Shown: positions 1 through 7,438 of the stretch, in pieces
Layout: each line of letters opens with the position of its first letter
Numbering within the stretch: position 1 is the first letter of the stretch
Origin: Zoogloea sp.
Lineage (GTDB): Bacteria > Pseudomonadota > Gammaproteobacteria > Burkholderiales > Rhodocyclaceae
Direction of reading: 5' to 3'
DNA: 28,272 nucleotides
Assembly (NCBI GenBank): GCA_016720685.1
Contig: JADKKC010000052.1
Coordinates: forward strand, 1 to 28,272
Position numbers and translations under genes: made by a program
Notes under the pieces: generated by a model
Database searches by the model: none
Told to the model about the DNA's origin: nothing
The model's input: only the letters and a program-made list of their open reading frames with translations

Positions 1-925
1 AAACGACCGTCAGGAAGCGCTCGTTGAGCTTGCGGTCGTGGTAGAAGATGCCCGGGCCGACTTCGTCCCAGGTCCACTTGATGGCCTTGTAGTCGGGGTA
101 GGTATCGTAACCGCCGCAGAAGGTTTCAAAGCGGTTGCCCGACGGGTCGAAGGCGTAAATCGTCGTGCCGCGGGTGATGCCGTGACGCGTGGGGCCGATG
201 TCGATGGAGATGCGATTCATCGACATGAGGTCGGCTGCGCGCAGCACCTTTTCCCAGCTGTCCAGCTTGAAGGCCACGTGGTGCAGCTTGTTCGGCTCGG
301 GGTGACGTACCAGGGCGATGTCGTGGGCCTTGGTGGAACAGGACAGCCAGATCGCGAGGTCGGTCTTGCCGTCTTCCATGACCACGTGCTCGACGAGGAA
401 GAAGCCCAGCACCTTCTCGAAGATTTCCTGAACCTTCTCGATGTCCGGACCGTACAGCAGGCAGTGGTCCATGCGGCTCGGCGCGATGCCGTGCTCGGCG
501 GCCGGAATCCACGGATCCGGGTTGACGTAGGGCTGGCCGTTGCCGATGTCGGTCTTGTCGGCGTAAAGCTCGATCAGGTGGCCGGACGGAATCTGGAAGC
601 GCACGCGCTCGCCGGTTTCAAGCATTTCACCGGCGGGGATGCGCTCGGTGGTGAGGCCGTAGGCCTTCAGGTCGCCATCCAGCTTTTCCAGGGTTGCCTT
701 GTCGGCAACCTTGAAAGCGAAGAAATCAACACCCGCTTGTTCCGCTTCGCGGATCAGCACGCTGTTGTGGTCACGCTCGTCCCAGGCCTTGAAGTAAACA
801 CGGCCCTGATTATCGCGGCCGGTCTCGACCAGGCCGAGGGTGTTTTTGTAAAAGTTGATGCCTTCTTCGAGATCCAGGACGCGCAGTGCGATGTGGCCGG
901 GACGCAGAACACCAGTCATTGCCAT
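1..925 (-). CDS. dmpB: catechol 2,3-dioxygenase (extradiol, XylE/DmpB type), 3' end cut by window edge
   Basis: Cleaves catechol next to its hydroxyls (meta cleavage) to 2-hydroxymuconic semialdehyde, the step after phenol hydroxylase. 308 codons are visible, about the full family length (XylE is 307 aa), so only a residue or so and the stop lie outside the window. The Fe(II) ligands expected for the family are present: His154 in MDHCLLYG, the His pair 215-216 in LHHVAF, and Glu267 in RFETFCGG. The C-terminal NERFLTV also matches XylE. I chose the ATG at 925 over the in-frame ATG at 919 because the GGAGGA ribosome site at about 932-937 is correctly spaced from it. It follows dmpP in the same direction after 149 bp. 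In Pseudomonas CF600 the dmpQ ferredoxin occupies that position; here the gap has no gene. Confidence 0.95.
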   Translation of the reverse strand, partial: MAMTGVLRPGHIALRVLDLEEGINFYKNTLGLVETGRDNQGRVYFKAWDERDHNSVLIREAEQAGVDFFAFKVADKATLEKLDGDLKAYGLTTERIPAGEMLETGERVRFQIPSGHLIELYADKTDIGNGQPYVNPDPWIPAAEHGIAPSRMDHCLLYGPDIEKVQEIFEKVLGFFLVEHVVMEDGKTDLAIWLSCSTKAHDIALVRHPEPNKLHHVAFKLDSWEKVLRAADLMSMNRISIDIGPTRHGITRGTTIYAFDPSGNRFETFCGGYDTYPDYKAIKWTWDEVGPGIFYHDRKLNERFLTVV

Positions 926-1074
926 AAATTTCTCCTCCAGAAAATCCCCGCCAGGTTTTTGTAAAGTCCGGATCGGGATGGGTTAGCACACAAAAAAATA
1001 CCAACTACAGCGTCAGGGAGAATACCGATAGTTTCGCGATAATTTTCTGCTTTCTCGATATTCTTTGATAAAAC

Positions 1075-2130
1075 TCAAACTCGCTTGAAGAGGGGGCTGC
1101 GGACCTGCTGCGCATCGGCGGCCGAGAAGAATTTTTCGGTGTAGATGTCGTTCTCGAACAGGCGGCCCTGCATGAGGGTCGTGATGCACGCGTCGATCAT
1201 CACCGGCGGGCCACAGAGGTAGGCCTTGTGATCGCGGAAGTCGTTGTCGAAATGGGCCTTGGCGGCATCATGCACATAGCCACGGAAGCCATCCCAGTCG
1301 GAACTGTCCGGTTCATTCGACAGCGCCGGAACGTAGGTGAAATTGGGGTGCTTCTCAGCCAGCGCGACAAACTCGTCGTGGTAGTACAGCTCGTCCCGCG
1401 TCCGCTGGCCATAGACCAGCGTTATCGGCAGGGTGCTGCCCTCTTCCAGCAGATCGAGGATCATCGAGCGCGGGCTGGACAGGCCGGAGCCGCCCGCCAT
1501 GAAAATCGATCCCGTAGCGGCAGACTTGCGCACGAAGAAGCGGCCATACGGGCCGGAAATCGTGATGCGGTCGCCCGCCTTGAGCTGTTCGTGCAGATAG
1601 GTCGTGCCGGTGCCGCCGGGAACGATCCGGATGTTGAGCTCGATCTCGCGCCCCGTGGAGGGCACGTTGGCCAGCGAAAAGGCGCGGCTGATGCCGAGGC
1701 TGGGAATGTGTACGTTGACGTACTGGCCGGCCTGGAAGTGGATCGCCTCGTCGAGTTCAACGAAGATGGCCTTGATGGTCGGGGTCAGCGTAACGATTCG
1801 CGAAACGGTGCCGGGGAAATCGCGCACCGGGATCGATTCGGCATCCGGCTCTTCGTCGATTTCGGCTTCGATGGTCACATCACTTTGCAGGCGGGCGCAG
1901 CAGGCGAGCGTCTTGCCCTCGTCACGTTCGAAGTCCATCAGTGCAAAGCTGGAGGCGTCGCCGTGGTCGACTTCGCCATCGGTGACAATCACCTTGCAGG
2001 TGGCGCACAGGCCGTGGCAGCAGGCGTGGGGCAGCCAGATGCCGGCGCGCAGTGCGGCGTCGAGAATCGTCTGGTCGTCCTCGACTTCGATCGTCTGGCC
2101 GATCGGTTCAATGGTCAGTTCGTAACTCAT
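1075..2130 (-). CDS. dmpP: phenol hydroxylase reductase component P5 (FAD, 2Fe-2S)
   Basis: Passes electrons from NADH through FAD and a 2Fe-2S cluster to the diiron oxygenase of the phenol hydroxylase. The 351-aa protein has the usual order: an N-terminal plant-type ferredoxin domain with Cys37, Cys42, Cys45 and Cys77 (CX4CX2C plus the distal Cys in LACC), then an FAD-binding domain with the RAFSLAN motif (RxxS type) near residue 149, and an NAD-binding domain with GGSGLSSPRS and a C-terminal YLCGPPVMIDA. Length and domain order match DmpP/PhlF. It is the last hydroxylase gene, 83 bp after dmpO, and appears intact. Confidence 0.96.
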   Translation of the reverse strand: MSYELTIEPIGQTIEVEDDQTILDAALRAGIWLPHACCHGLCATCKVIVTDGEVDHGDASSFALMDFERDEGKTLACCARLQSDVTIEAEIDEEPDAESIPVRDFPGTVSRIVTLTPTIKAIFVELDEAIHFQAGQYVNVHIPSLGISRAFSLANVPSTGREIELNIRIVPGGTGTTYLHEQLKAGDRITISGPYGRFFVRKSAATGSIFMAGGSGLSSPRSMILDLLEEGSTLPITLVYGQRTRDELYYHDEFVALAEKHPNFTYVPALSNEPDSSDWDGFRGYVHDAAKAHFDNDFRDHKAYLCGPPVMIDACITTLMQGRLFENDIYTEKFFSAADAQQVRSPLFKRV

Positions 2131-2213
2131 GGTTCTTGTCCGTTCTCGGTCGGGCGGAAAAGCAGCGACCTGCTCCCACAGGTCGCCTTGTTCTTATAAC
2201 GCTTTGATACTTC

Positions 2214-2573
2214 TTAGCTGCAGGATCCCTTGATGCCGGTCAGGCCCGGCGTACGGAAGCGGATCACGTCCTTGTGCTTGAGTCCGTTTTCGGCCAGCGA
2301 CTTCTCGACATCCGGCTGCCAGGGCTTGCCCGACTTGAACCACTCGGCCTTGGCCCAGTCGATCTGGGCGAAATCCGGGTGGTAGCCATATACGCCCGGC
2401 AGCACGCCGACGAGGATGTCGCCAAAGCGCATCGTCGGCGGGAACGGGAAGGCGAACGGTGCGCAGAACATCAGGTGGTCTTCCCAGCCGATGTAGAGCA
2501 GTTGGGCGCCGTGAAACTTGTCGACAGTGTCGGCGGGGGGAAAGTTGTATTCCTTGACGGCAGCTACAGCCAT
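2214..2573 (-). CDS. dmpO: phenol hydroxylase subunit P4
   Basis: Small (gamma-type) subunit of the (DmpLNO)2 oxygenase. The 119-aa sequence is the typical length and carries conserved features of the family: the N-terminal segment with FPPADTVDKFHG, the YIGWEDHLMFCAPFAFPF stretch and a GVYGYHPDF motif. An in-frame start lies farther upstream, but the ATG at 2573 is preceded by AAGGAGAC at the right distance and gives the family N-terminus, so I use it. The gene sits 60 bp downstream of dmpN. Confidence 0.94.
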   Translation of the reverse strand: MAVAAVKEYNFPPADTVDKFHGAQLLYIGWEDHLMFCAPFAFPFPPTMRFGDILVGVLPGVYGYHPDFAQIDWAKAEWFKSGKPWQPDVEKSLAENGLKHKDVIRFRTPGLTGIKGSCS

Positions 2574-2633
2574 GTCTTGTCTCCTTGCTGATTCTTCAAA
2601 GCCGCGGGTGCCAGGCACCCGCGGTACGCGGCA

Positions 2634-4187
2634 TCAGGCGTTCTTGGTCGCCTGGCCACGCCATTCGGCGAAGTTCTTCTGGTCTTCCGAGCCCTCGAAA
2701 TCGAGGTTGTCACGACCGAATTCGAGGTGGTAGTACTTCATCACCGCGGCCAGCGGATCGAAGCCCTCAACCGTCGGGTCGGTGCCTTCGGGGAAGCAGT
2801 TGCCCTGGTAGATCTGGTGAACCGGCATCCAGGCCTGGACGTACTTCTCGGGTTCGTCTTCGAAGATCTTTTTGCAGTGGTCGGAACAGAAGTGGTACTT
2901 GTCTTCCTTGTAGTCCACTTCGCGGTAGCAGATCTTGGTCGGATCGCCCGGCTCGGTGAACACCAGCGGGATCTGGCAGGTCTGGCACAGCATCGGCAGC
3001 GTCTTGTTGTAGAAGCGGTTGCCCTTAGCAGCCTCTTCACGCCAGAACTCCATGCGCGGACGGTAATACTTGTCGTAGCTTTCCGGGTACTTGGCAGACA
3101 GCCATTCCATTTCGTCGGCGTCCGGCATCCAGGTGTGGAAGTTGGTGGCGGCGGCGTAGTTATAGAAGGTGCCCCAAGCCTGGTGCGACAGGTGGTCCTT
3201 TTCGAGGGCGATGTGCTCGGTGCACTTGGGAATGGTGATGCCGTAGCGGGCCAGATCTTTGAACAGGGCGCCACCGTTCTGCTCGAAATAAACCTCCCAG
3301 GCTTCCTTCCAGCTCATGGTGCGCTTGGGCAGCATGTAGTCCATCATCATCGCGACGAGGGTCAGCACGCGGTAGCCGCGCCAGGTCCACTTGTCGATCC
3401 AGCGTTGCACGATGGGCACGTTGGCCGGATCCTGCTGCAGGATGAACTTGATGACTTCGAGGCCCAGGGTCATGTGACGGGCTTCATCGGACTGGGCCGA
3501 GAAGCCGAAGGTCATGGTGCCCATGTCGCCGTTGTAGGCCGCGCCGGAAACGAAGGGCACGAACAGCAGGTTGGTCAGCACGTACTCGAAGCTGAAGCCG
3601 ATGGCCACCATGAACTCGAAGGGGCCGGCGGTGATGGCGTCGTCGAAGAAGCTCTTCGGCACAGACAGGAACCACACGCGGTCATGCGCATGGTGGAAGT
3701 CATGCATGCCGTTGTAGTACTTGTTGTAGTTCGAGACGGCGTGGATCTGGGTCTGGGCGTGACGGATCTCGTCGAGCGACTGCATCAGACAGGCGACGCG
3801 CGGGCCGGGGCCGGGGAACTGGCGGCCAGCGTGGGCAAAGCCACGGTGTGCCACGTATTCGAGCGGGCTGATGCCGCTGACGAACAGCTTCACGGTGTTG
3901 AGGTAGCGGGCGTCGGTAACGTTCAGGTGGCCGTTGCTCTGGATGTAGGCGTCCAGCACCGAGTACAGCTTGCGCTCTTTCTCGGACTGGTACTTCCAGT
4001 AGGCATCCATGGTCAGGCGGAACGGATCTTCCCACTTGTCCCAGTCGTGAATCTTGATGCCTTCGTAGGCCATGTACGGGTAGATGTCTTCCATCTTCTG
4101 GTACGACGGCGTCCAGTCCAGGCCGCGCGTCATGACCGCATAGCGCTCTTTGAGGCCGAGCTTTTTCTTGGCTACTTGCATATCCAT
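2634..4187 (-). CDS. dmpN: phenol hydroxylase large oxygenase subunit P3 (diiron)
   Basis: Catalytic subunit of the soluble multicomponent phenol hydroxylase; it binds the carboxylate-bridged diiron centre that hydroxylates phenol to catechol. The 517-aa protein shows all expected iron ligands: Glu110 (SPLEY), Glu140 and His143 (LDEIRHAQ), Glu201 (FEYVLTN), and Glu235 and His238 (DEARHM). Near the C-terminus is a YHS-like metal-binding segment with CQTCQIP followed by CYREVDYKEDKYHFCSDHC, as in other DmpN/TouA-family proteins. The ATG at 4187 is 8 nt from AAGGAG. It lies between dmpM and dmpO and looks intact. Confidence 0.97.
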   Translation of the reverse strand: MDMQVAKKKLGLKERYAVMTRGLDWTPSYQKMEDIYPYMAYEGIKIHDWDKWEDPFRLTMDAYWKYQSEKERKLYSVLDAYIQSNGHLNVTDARYLNTVKLFVSGISPLEYVAHRGFAHAGRQFPGPGPRVACLMQSLDEIRHAQTQIHAVSNYNKYYNGMHDFHHAHDRVWFLSVPKSFFDDAITAGPFEFMVAIGFSFEYVLTNLLFVPFVSGAAYNGDMGTMTFGFSAQSDEARHMTLGLEVIKFILQQDPANVPIVQRWIDKWTWRGYRVLTLVAMMMDYMLPKRTMSWKEAWEVYFEQNGGALFKDLARYGITIPKCTEHIALEKDHLSHQAWGTFYNYAAATNFHTWMPDADEMEWLSAKYPESYDKYYRPRMEFWREEAAKGNRFYNKTLPMLCQTCQIPLVFTEPGDPTKICYREVDYKEDKYHFCSDHCKKIFEDEPEKYVQAWMPVHQIYQGNCFPEGTDPTVEGFDPLAAVMKYYHLEFGRDNLDFEGSEDQKNFAEWRGQATKNA

Positions 4188-4206
4188 TTTTATGTCTCCT
4201 TGGGGC

Positions 4207-4476
4207 TCAAGCGTTCCAGTAAAGGATCATTTCGTCGTCGGTCTGATCGAGGTTGCCCGACATGGTGATCAGGTTTACCTGGAGTTCCTGCAGGTCGTAG
4301 GAGCGGCCGATCAGCTCCTCGATGGTTTCGCGGCGCACGACCAGCTTGCCTTCGGCGTCGATCTTCACCATGGCCGGCTGTTCGTTCACAACGGCGTGGG
4401 GATTGTCCTGAACGATGGCCTCGATGATCTGGCGGGTGTCTTCGTTGGTTTGCAGCGCAATAAATACATTCGACAT
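4207..4476 (-). CDS. dmpM: phenol hydroxylase effector/coupling protein P2
   Basis: Cofactor-less regulatory protein that binds the oxygenase and couples electron input to hydroxylation (MmoB/DmpM family). From the ATG at 4476 it is 89 aa, the usual DmpM length, starting MSNVFIALQ and containing the conserved QDNPHAVV and LQELQVNLITMSG segments. A longer reading from 4500 (MWPFKENL) is possible but overlaps the dmpL end and lacks a ribosome site; AAGGAAAA before 4476 supports the shorter form. The ATG is 10 nt past the dmpL stop, so translation is probably coupled. Confidence 0.95.
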   Translation of the reverse strand: MSNVFIALQTNEDTRQIIEAIVQDNPHAVVNEQPAMVKIDAEGKLVVRRETIEELIGRSYDLQELQVNLITMSGNLDQTDDEMILYWNA

Positions 4477-4486
4477 CAGGTTTTCC

Positions 4487-5482
4487 TTAAACGGCCACAC
4501 CGGCCTTGGTCATGCGTGCATTGAATTGCTGGACGACCTCGCCCATCAGCTCGTCGGTGCGATCGCCGAGGGCAATGCGGGCAACCGGCAGCAGCGCGGC
4601 GGCAGCGCGGTCGCGCCATTCGCCGATCCACTTGGCCAGGATCTCCTTGTTTTCGGCGGATTCCGCAGCGGCGATCTTGACCGTCGCGTCAGCCCACTTC
4701 TTGGTTTCGGCAAACCAGTCGGTCATGAACTGGGTCAGCATCGCCACCGAGGTACCCCCCTGGGCCGACAGCACGTCGTCGATGATGGTTTCGTACACCA
4801 GCGGATACAGCAGACCGTCGAGCACCACGTTCTGCACGACGAACAGTTCGAACGGATCCTGAACGACCATGCTGTCTTCGACGAGGCGGCGCAGGCCCTG
4901 CCAGGTGTCATCCTCGACCCAGGACTTCTTGGCATCGTCCAGCACCTCGACGCTGCCCAGCAGCAGGCCGACGCGGGTGATGTACTGGGCGATGCCCAGC
5001 TGGTCCATCGAGTGGAAGATGTGCGGCTGGGAGAAACCCGTGCCGTAACCGTAAGCACAGATCGCGGCGTTGTTCATGTTGGAGCCCCAGGCCACGTGGC
5101 GCAGGGGGATCAGCAGCTTGAGCACGGTGTCGCGCACGGATTCCGGCAGGTTGGCTGCCATGCCGCGGCTTTCGACGAAGTCGAAATTGGCTTCGGCGGT
5201 GTCCTGCTGCTTGGCACGGGCCAGGGTGTAGGCACCGTAGTAGAACTGGCGCGGATCCTTGAAGGCGTACCAGTCGGCCATCTTGATGGCGCTGCGGGAC
5301 GCATCGTAAATATCGTGATCCGGATCCCAGGTCGGGCGGTAGTGGAAGTTGGCCGTCTGCTGCATGTCCAGGGTGCCTTCCTGGTAGCGGGTAGCCGGCT
5401 TGTCGGCGCCGATGCGGCGGGCGATGTTGTCGAAGGTGTGTCGCAGCGGCTTGATGGAAACCGTTTGCAGGTCGATATGCAT
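4487..5482 (-). CDS. dmpL: phenol hydroxylase beta-type oxygenase subunit P1
   Basis: Structural (beta) subunit of the (DmpLNO)2 hydroxylase. It has the ferritin-like helical fold of the large subunit without the metal ligands. The 331-aa length is typical, and motifs of the family are seen: FHYRPTWDPDHDIYD near residue 47, RQFYYGAYTLARAKQQ near residue 77, and the WGSNMNNAAICAYGYGT stretch. The ATG at 5482 has a strong AGGAGGAG site directly upstream. It is second in the operon after dmpK (48 bp gap) and intact. Confidence 0.95.
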   Translation of the reverse strand: MHIDLQTVSIKPLRHTFDNIARRIGADKPATRYQEGTLDMQQTANFHYRPTWDPDHDIYDASRSAIKMADWYAFKDPRQFYYGAYTLARAKQQDTAEANFDFVESRGMAANLPESVRDTVLKLLIPLRHVAWGSNMNNAAICAYGYGTGFSQPHIFHSMDQLGIAQYITRVGLLLGSVEVLDDAKKSWVEDDTWQGLRRLVEDSMVVQDPFELFVVQNVVLDGLLYPLVYETIIDDVLSAQGGTSVAMLTQFMTDWFAETKKWADATVKIAAAESAENKEILAKWIGEWRDRAAAALLPVARIALGDRTDELMGEVVQQFNARMTKAGVAV

Positions 5483-5530
5483 GTATTTCTCCTCCTCTGT
5501 TTTAAGGTTCCGGGATGCTTTCCGGCTTAT

Positions 5531-5794
5531 CTAGCGGAAACGCTGATGCGTTGCCTCGTGCAGGTTCCAGTTCCAGTCGCTGCCCTCTTCCGTTTCCGGC
5601 CGCGTGCCTTCTATGAGGATCACCCGGTTGGTCCGGCAGAAATCCTCGTAGGCCGCTTCGGGCAGCAACATCTCGACGTAAATCGAAGGGTCGGAGATGG
5701 AAAACTCGAACTCCACCATGCCGTCGGGCCGCTTCTCCACGATACGGACGTACTTGCGATTCATGTCAACTGACGGGTTCGTCGGATCGATCAT
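5531..5794 (-). CDS. dmpK: phenol hydroxylase assembly/auxiliary subunit P0
   Basis: First gene of the operon. DmpK is a small protein reported to be needed for phenol-dependent growth but not for turnover by active enzyme; it is thought to help assemble the iron-loaded oxygenase. The 87-aa sequence matches the family: RKYVRIVEKRPDGMVEFEFSISDPSIYVE-like core (described here in part), followed by EAAYEDFCRTN. The ATG at 5794 is preceded by GAGGAAAC. A second in-frame ATG (MNRKYV) ten codons later is possible but has no better ribosome site. It lies about 28 nt from the predicted sigma-54 transcription start. Confidence 0.93.
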   Translation of the reverse strand: MIDPTNPSVDMNRKYVRIVEKRPDGMVEFEFSISDPSIYVEMLLPEAAYEDFCRTNRVILIEGTRPETEEGSDWNWNLHEATHQRFR

Positions 5795-5832
5795 CGTTTC
5801 CTCGGTCTGGTATCGAACACCACGATGTCTAT

Positions 5833-5848
5833 ATCAAGTCTCATGCCA
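5833..5848 (-). promoter_or_regulatory. sigma-54 (-24/-12) promoter of the dmp operon
   Basis: On the minus strand this reads TGGCATGAGACTTGAT. The -24 part (TGGCAT) is close to the consensus TGGCAC, and after the correct 5-bp spacer the -12 part TTGAT has A in place of the consensus C (TTGCA). It would start transcription near 5822, about 28 nt before dmpK. The two upstream activator sites at suitable distance make the assignment more secure than the motif alone. A weak IHF-like match (CAGTCACTTGATT, one mismatch) lies at 5856-5868. Confidence 0.7.
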
Positions 5849-5923
5849 GGAAGTTCAGTCACTTGATTTAAAACAGGAAATTCTCATCATTAAATTAATG
5901 AAGCCAAAAACCCAGTTTATGGG

Positions 5924-5939
5924 TCGATCAATTGATGAA
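5924..5939. promoter_or_regulatory. DmpR/XylR-type upstream activating site, promoter-proximal
   Basis: TCGATCAATTGATGAA matches 14 of 16 positions of the palindromic XylR/DmpR site TTGATCAATTGATCAA. It is centred about 110 bp upstream of the predicted dmpK transcription start, a typical enhancer distance for this activator family. The AT-rich stretch between it and the promoter is a plausible place for DNA bending. Confidence 0.75.
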
Positions 5940-5954
5940 ATGCTGCAATGCAGC

Positions 5955-5970
5955 TTAATGATCTGGTGAA
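5955..5970. promoter_or_regulatory. DmpR/XylR-type upstream activating site, distal
   Basis: TTAATGATCTGGTGAA matches 10 of 16 positions of the same consensus. On its own this would be weak, but its centre is exactly 31 bp (about three helical turns) from the strong site, the arrangement known for Pu and Po promoters. Confidence 0.5.
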
Positions 5971-6077
5971 GCCCCTCGCGAGCGGACGAAAAACGCTTGA
6001 TTGTCCTTGCCTGGACACGCGGAAAACCTCGTTGCTGGCCGCTGTCGGCTTAGGGTCAGGACTCACGCCGGAATGGC

Positions 6078-6111
6078 AAAAAAAAATGGCCGTCACATTG
6101 CGTGACGGCCA
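6078..6111 (-). terminator. rho-independent terminator downstream of dmpQ
   Basis: A perfect 10-bp stem (TGGCCGTCAC at 6087-6096 with GTGACGGCCA at 6102-6111) with a 5-nt loop. On the minus strand it is followed by nine T (the A run at 6078-6086). It would end transcription coming from the ferredoxin gene before the dmp operon promoter, so the two are separate transcription units. Confidence 0.9.
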
Positions 6112-6220
6112 AAAAACCAGGGAGCCCGGCAGGAGGGAGGGATCTGCCGGTGTGGTGCTCCCGGTTGCGGAACGAACAACGAAAAACAAAAAACGAATAC
6201 GGATCCGGTCGGTGCCTGCC

Positions 6221-6478
6221 TCAGTCCGACCCGCACGGCGCGCCTGCGCACACCGTCTTGACCATCTTGCCGACGACAGTCAGCGACACCTCACCGCGGG
6301 GAAAGGCACGACAGGCCAGCACGATGCCCTGGGCCAGCTCTTCGTCCGACACGCAGGACTTGCTCATCTTGCGGGCTTCGTACTCTCCCGCCGTGATGTG
6401 TACCTTGCACACCCCGCAGCCGCCGCCCCGGCAGCCCACCGGAATGCCGCGACGCCCAAGAACCTCCATGCCGCGAAG
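6221..6478 (-). pseudogene. dmpQ: dmpQ/xylT-type 2Fe-2S ferredoxin, 3' part (gene split by insert)
   Basis: XylT/DmpQ ferredoxins reactivate catechol 2,3-dioxygenase by re-reducing its iron. This fragment holds most of the protein: RGMEVLGRRGIPVGCRGGGCG, then VCKV and later VLACRAFP, giving the cluster cysteines CX4CX2C plus the distal Cys. It aligns without gaps to XylT as I remember that sequence. The first ATG inside the fragment (6469) would make an 82-aa protein lacking the first beta strands and without a ribosome site. The true 5' end is at 7123-7198, on the other side of a 644-bp insert. Joined, the two parts give about 109 aa, the family length. Confidence 0.85.
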
Positions 6479-7122
6479 GGGCCACCTGCCCTGTGGGGCG
6501 CGGGGGCGCTGACACCAGCGGGGGGGGGGGCCGCGAAAAAGGCATCAGGAATATGAAGCATCGCCATCCCACGCCAGTGCGGATGGGTGCTGCAGTGGCC
6601 GGGCCCCGGCGGGGGGACCCAGACTTCCGGCCTTGCCCCACATTTCCTCCCCACCCGCCCGGGAGCGGCCCCGCCGGCCTCTCCTGTCGCACGCGGCATC
6701 CAGGGACCTCCCACCCCACCATCCCCGGCCCTTCCCCCGCGACCGCAGCCGGACCACCCGGCTCCGCCAACGCCCCACCAGCGCGCCTGCATTCGATTGC
6801 TCGAGGCCACAGGTCACGCCACTCTACCCGAGTTCCTGATAGGGAGGCCGCCGAAGAATCACCCTGCGCGCCTCACACCGGAGGCTAGTTCGAGCCTCGA
6901 CACCACCGGGCCGGCAGGTTGCCCGGGCCCGGGGACGGTCTTTGCCCCCGCGGCGCGGCCACCACTAACGAAATCATCCACACAGCCACCCCTACGCACC
7001 TAGGCACTTCACCCACGGGCGTCACCGGGCCGCGACAGGCCGACAAGCCACAACCGACACCAACCTTGACGAAGACGTTCTCAACCTACAATTAACCAGG
7101 TGGTTCTATTGTGCCGGTCAGT
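6479..7122. other. 644-bp insert of unknown nature interrupting dmpQ
   Basis: The sequence between the two dmpQ parts is flanked on both sides by GAAG (6475-6478 and 7123-7126), which could be a 4-bp target duplication or chance. I find no convincing protein in any frame: the open frames are proline/glycine/arginine-rich products of high GC. No terminal inverted repeats, transposase, or group II intron ends (GTGYG, domain V) are seen. There are local hairpins: CCATCC(CAC..GTG)C GGATGG near 6567-6590, GAGGCT/AGCCTC near 6882-6899, and ACAAT..ACCA/TGGT..ATTGT near 7088-7112. A G10 run near 6520-6530 and G/C homopolymers suggest possible assembly trouble. Confidence 0.6.
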
Positions 7123-7198
7123 GAAGCAGGTTCTGGTCTGGCGCACAGAGGTAGTCCTCACCGCTGTTCTCGATGTGAATCAAATGCTTCTCGGCCAT
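7123..7198 (-). pseudogene. dmpQ: dmpQ/xylT-type ferredoxin, 5' part
   Basis: The ATG at 7198 follows a good GGAGGGG ribosome site and encodes MAEKHLIHIENSGEDYLC then APDQNLL before the insert brings a TGA two codons later. This matches the XylT N-terminus position by position (YEVFEVLSGQSFRC then AEGQSVL), and the missing continuation RGMEVLGRR is found at 6478 and onward. The gene is divergent from dmpR, with 240 bp between the two starts. Too short to appear as an ORF, so it is easily missed. Confidence 0.85.
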
Positions 7199-7438
7199 TA
7201 CCCCTCCTGGATGCCACGCGGTCACTCTTCACGGTGTCGCTGAAAGCAGCGCTAGCTATTTTTCTCGAGATTTCGTATTATTATCGTTAATGAACGGATA
7301 ATGCAAGTCGATCTCGTTTTTAGTTCGAACACCCCGCCACACCCTGCAATGTTATAAGGAGCCTCTCCCGCTGCACTGGATCAAAGAGCCAGAAATCACT
7401 ACTAAGAGATGCAGCGAGAGATCAACGGAGGAGAAACC

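Noticed and set aside
6880..6905. tRNA-like T-arm (GGCTAGTTCGAGCC) inside the dmpQ insert
   Set aside because: The stem and loop sizes are wrong for a T-arm (6-bp stem, 6-nt loop) and no anticodon arm or acceptor pairing is found around it.
6493..7003. Open frames on both strands in the insert (up to 159 aa)
   Set aside because: Composition is only Gly/Pro/Arg/Ala from high GC, with no ribosome sites and no recognisable domain.
6479..7122. Group II or group I intron in dmpQ
   Set aside because: The ends do not carry GTGYG or a domain V, and no P7/P3 core motif is visible. GTGCG at about 7140 lies inside the ferredoxin coding part. Left as an unexplained insert.
7199..7438. Sigma-54 promoter for dmpQ or dmpR in the divergent gap
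   Set aside because: No pair of GG and GC elements with the right spacing was found on either strand; GATAAT at 7297-7302 could be a -10 box but has no good -35.
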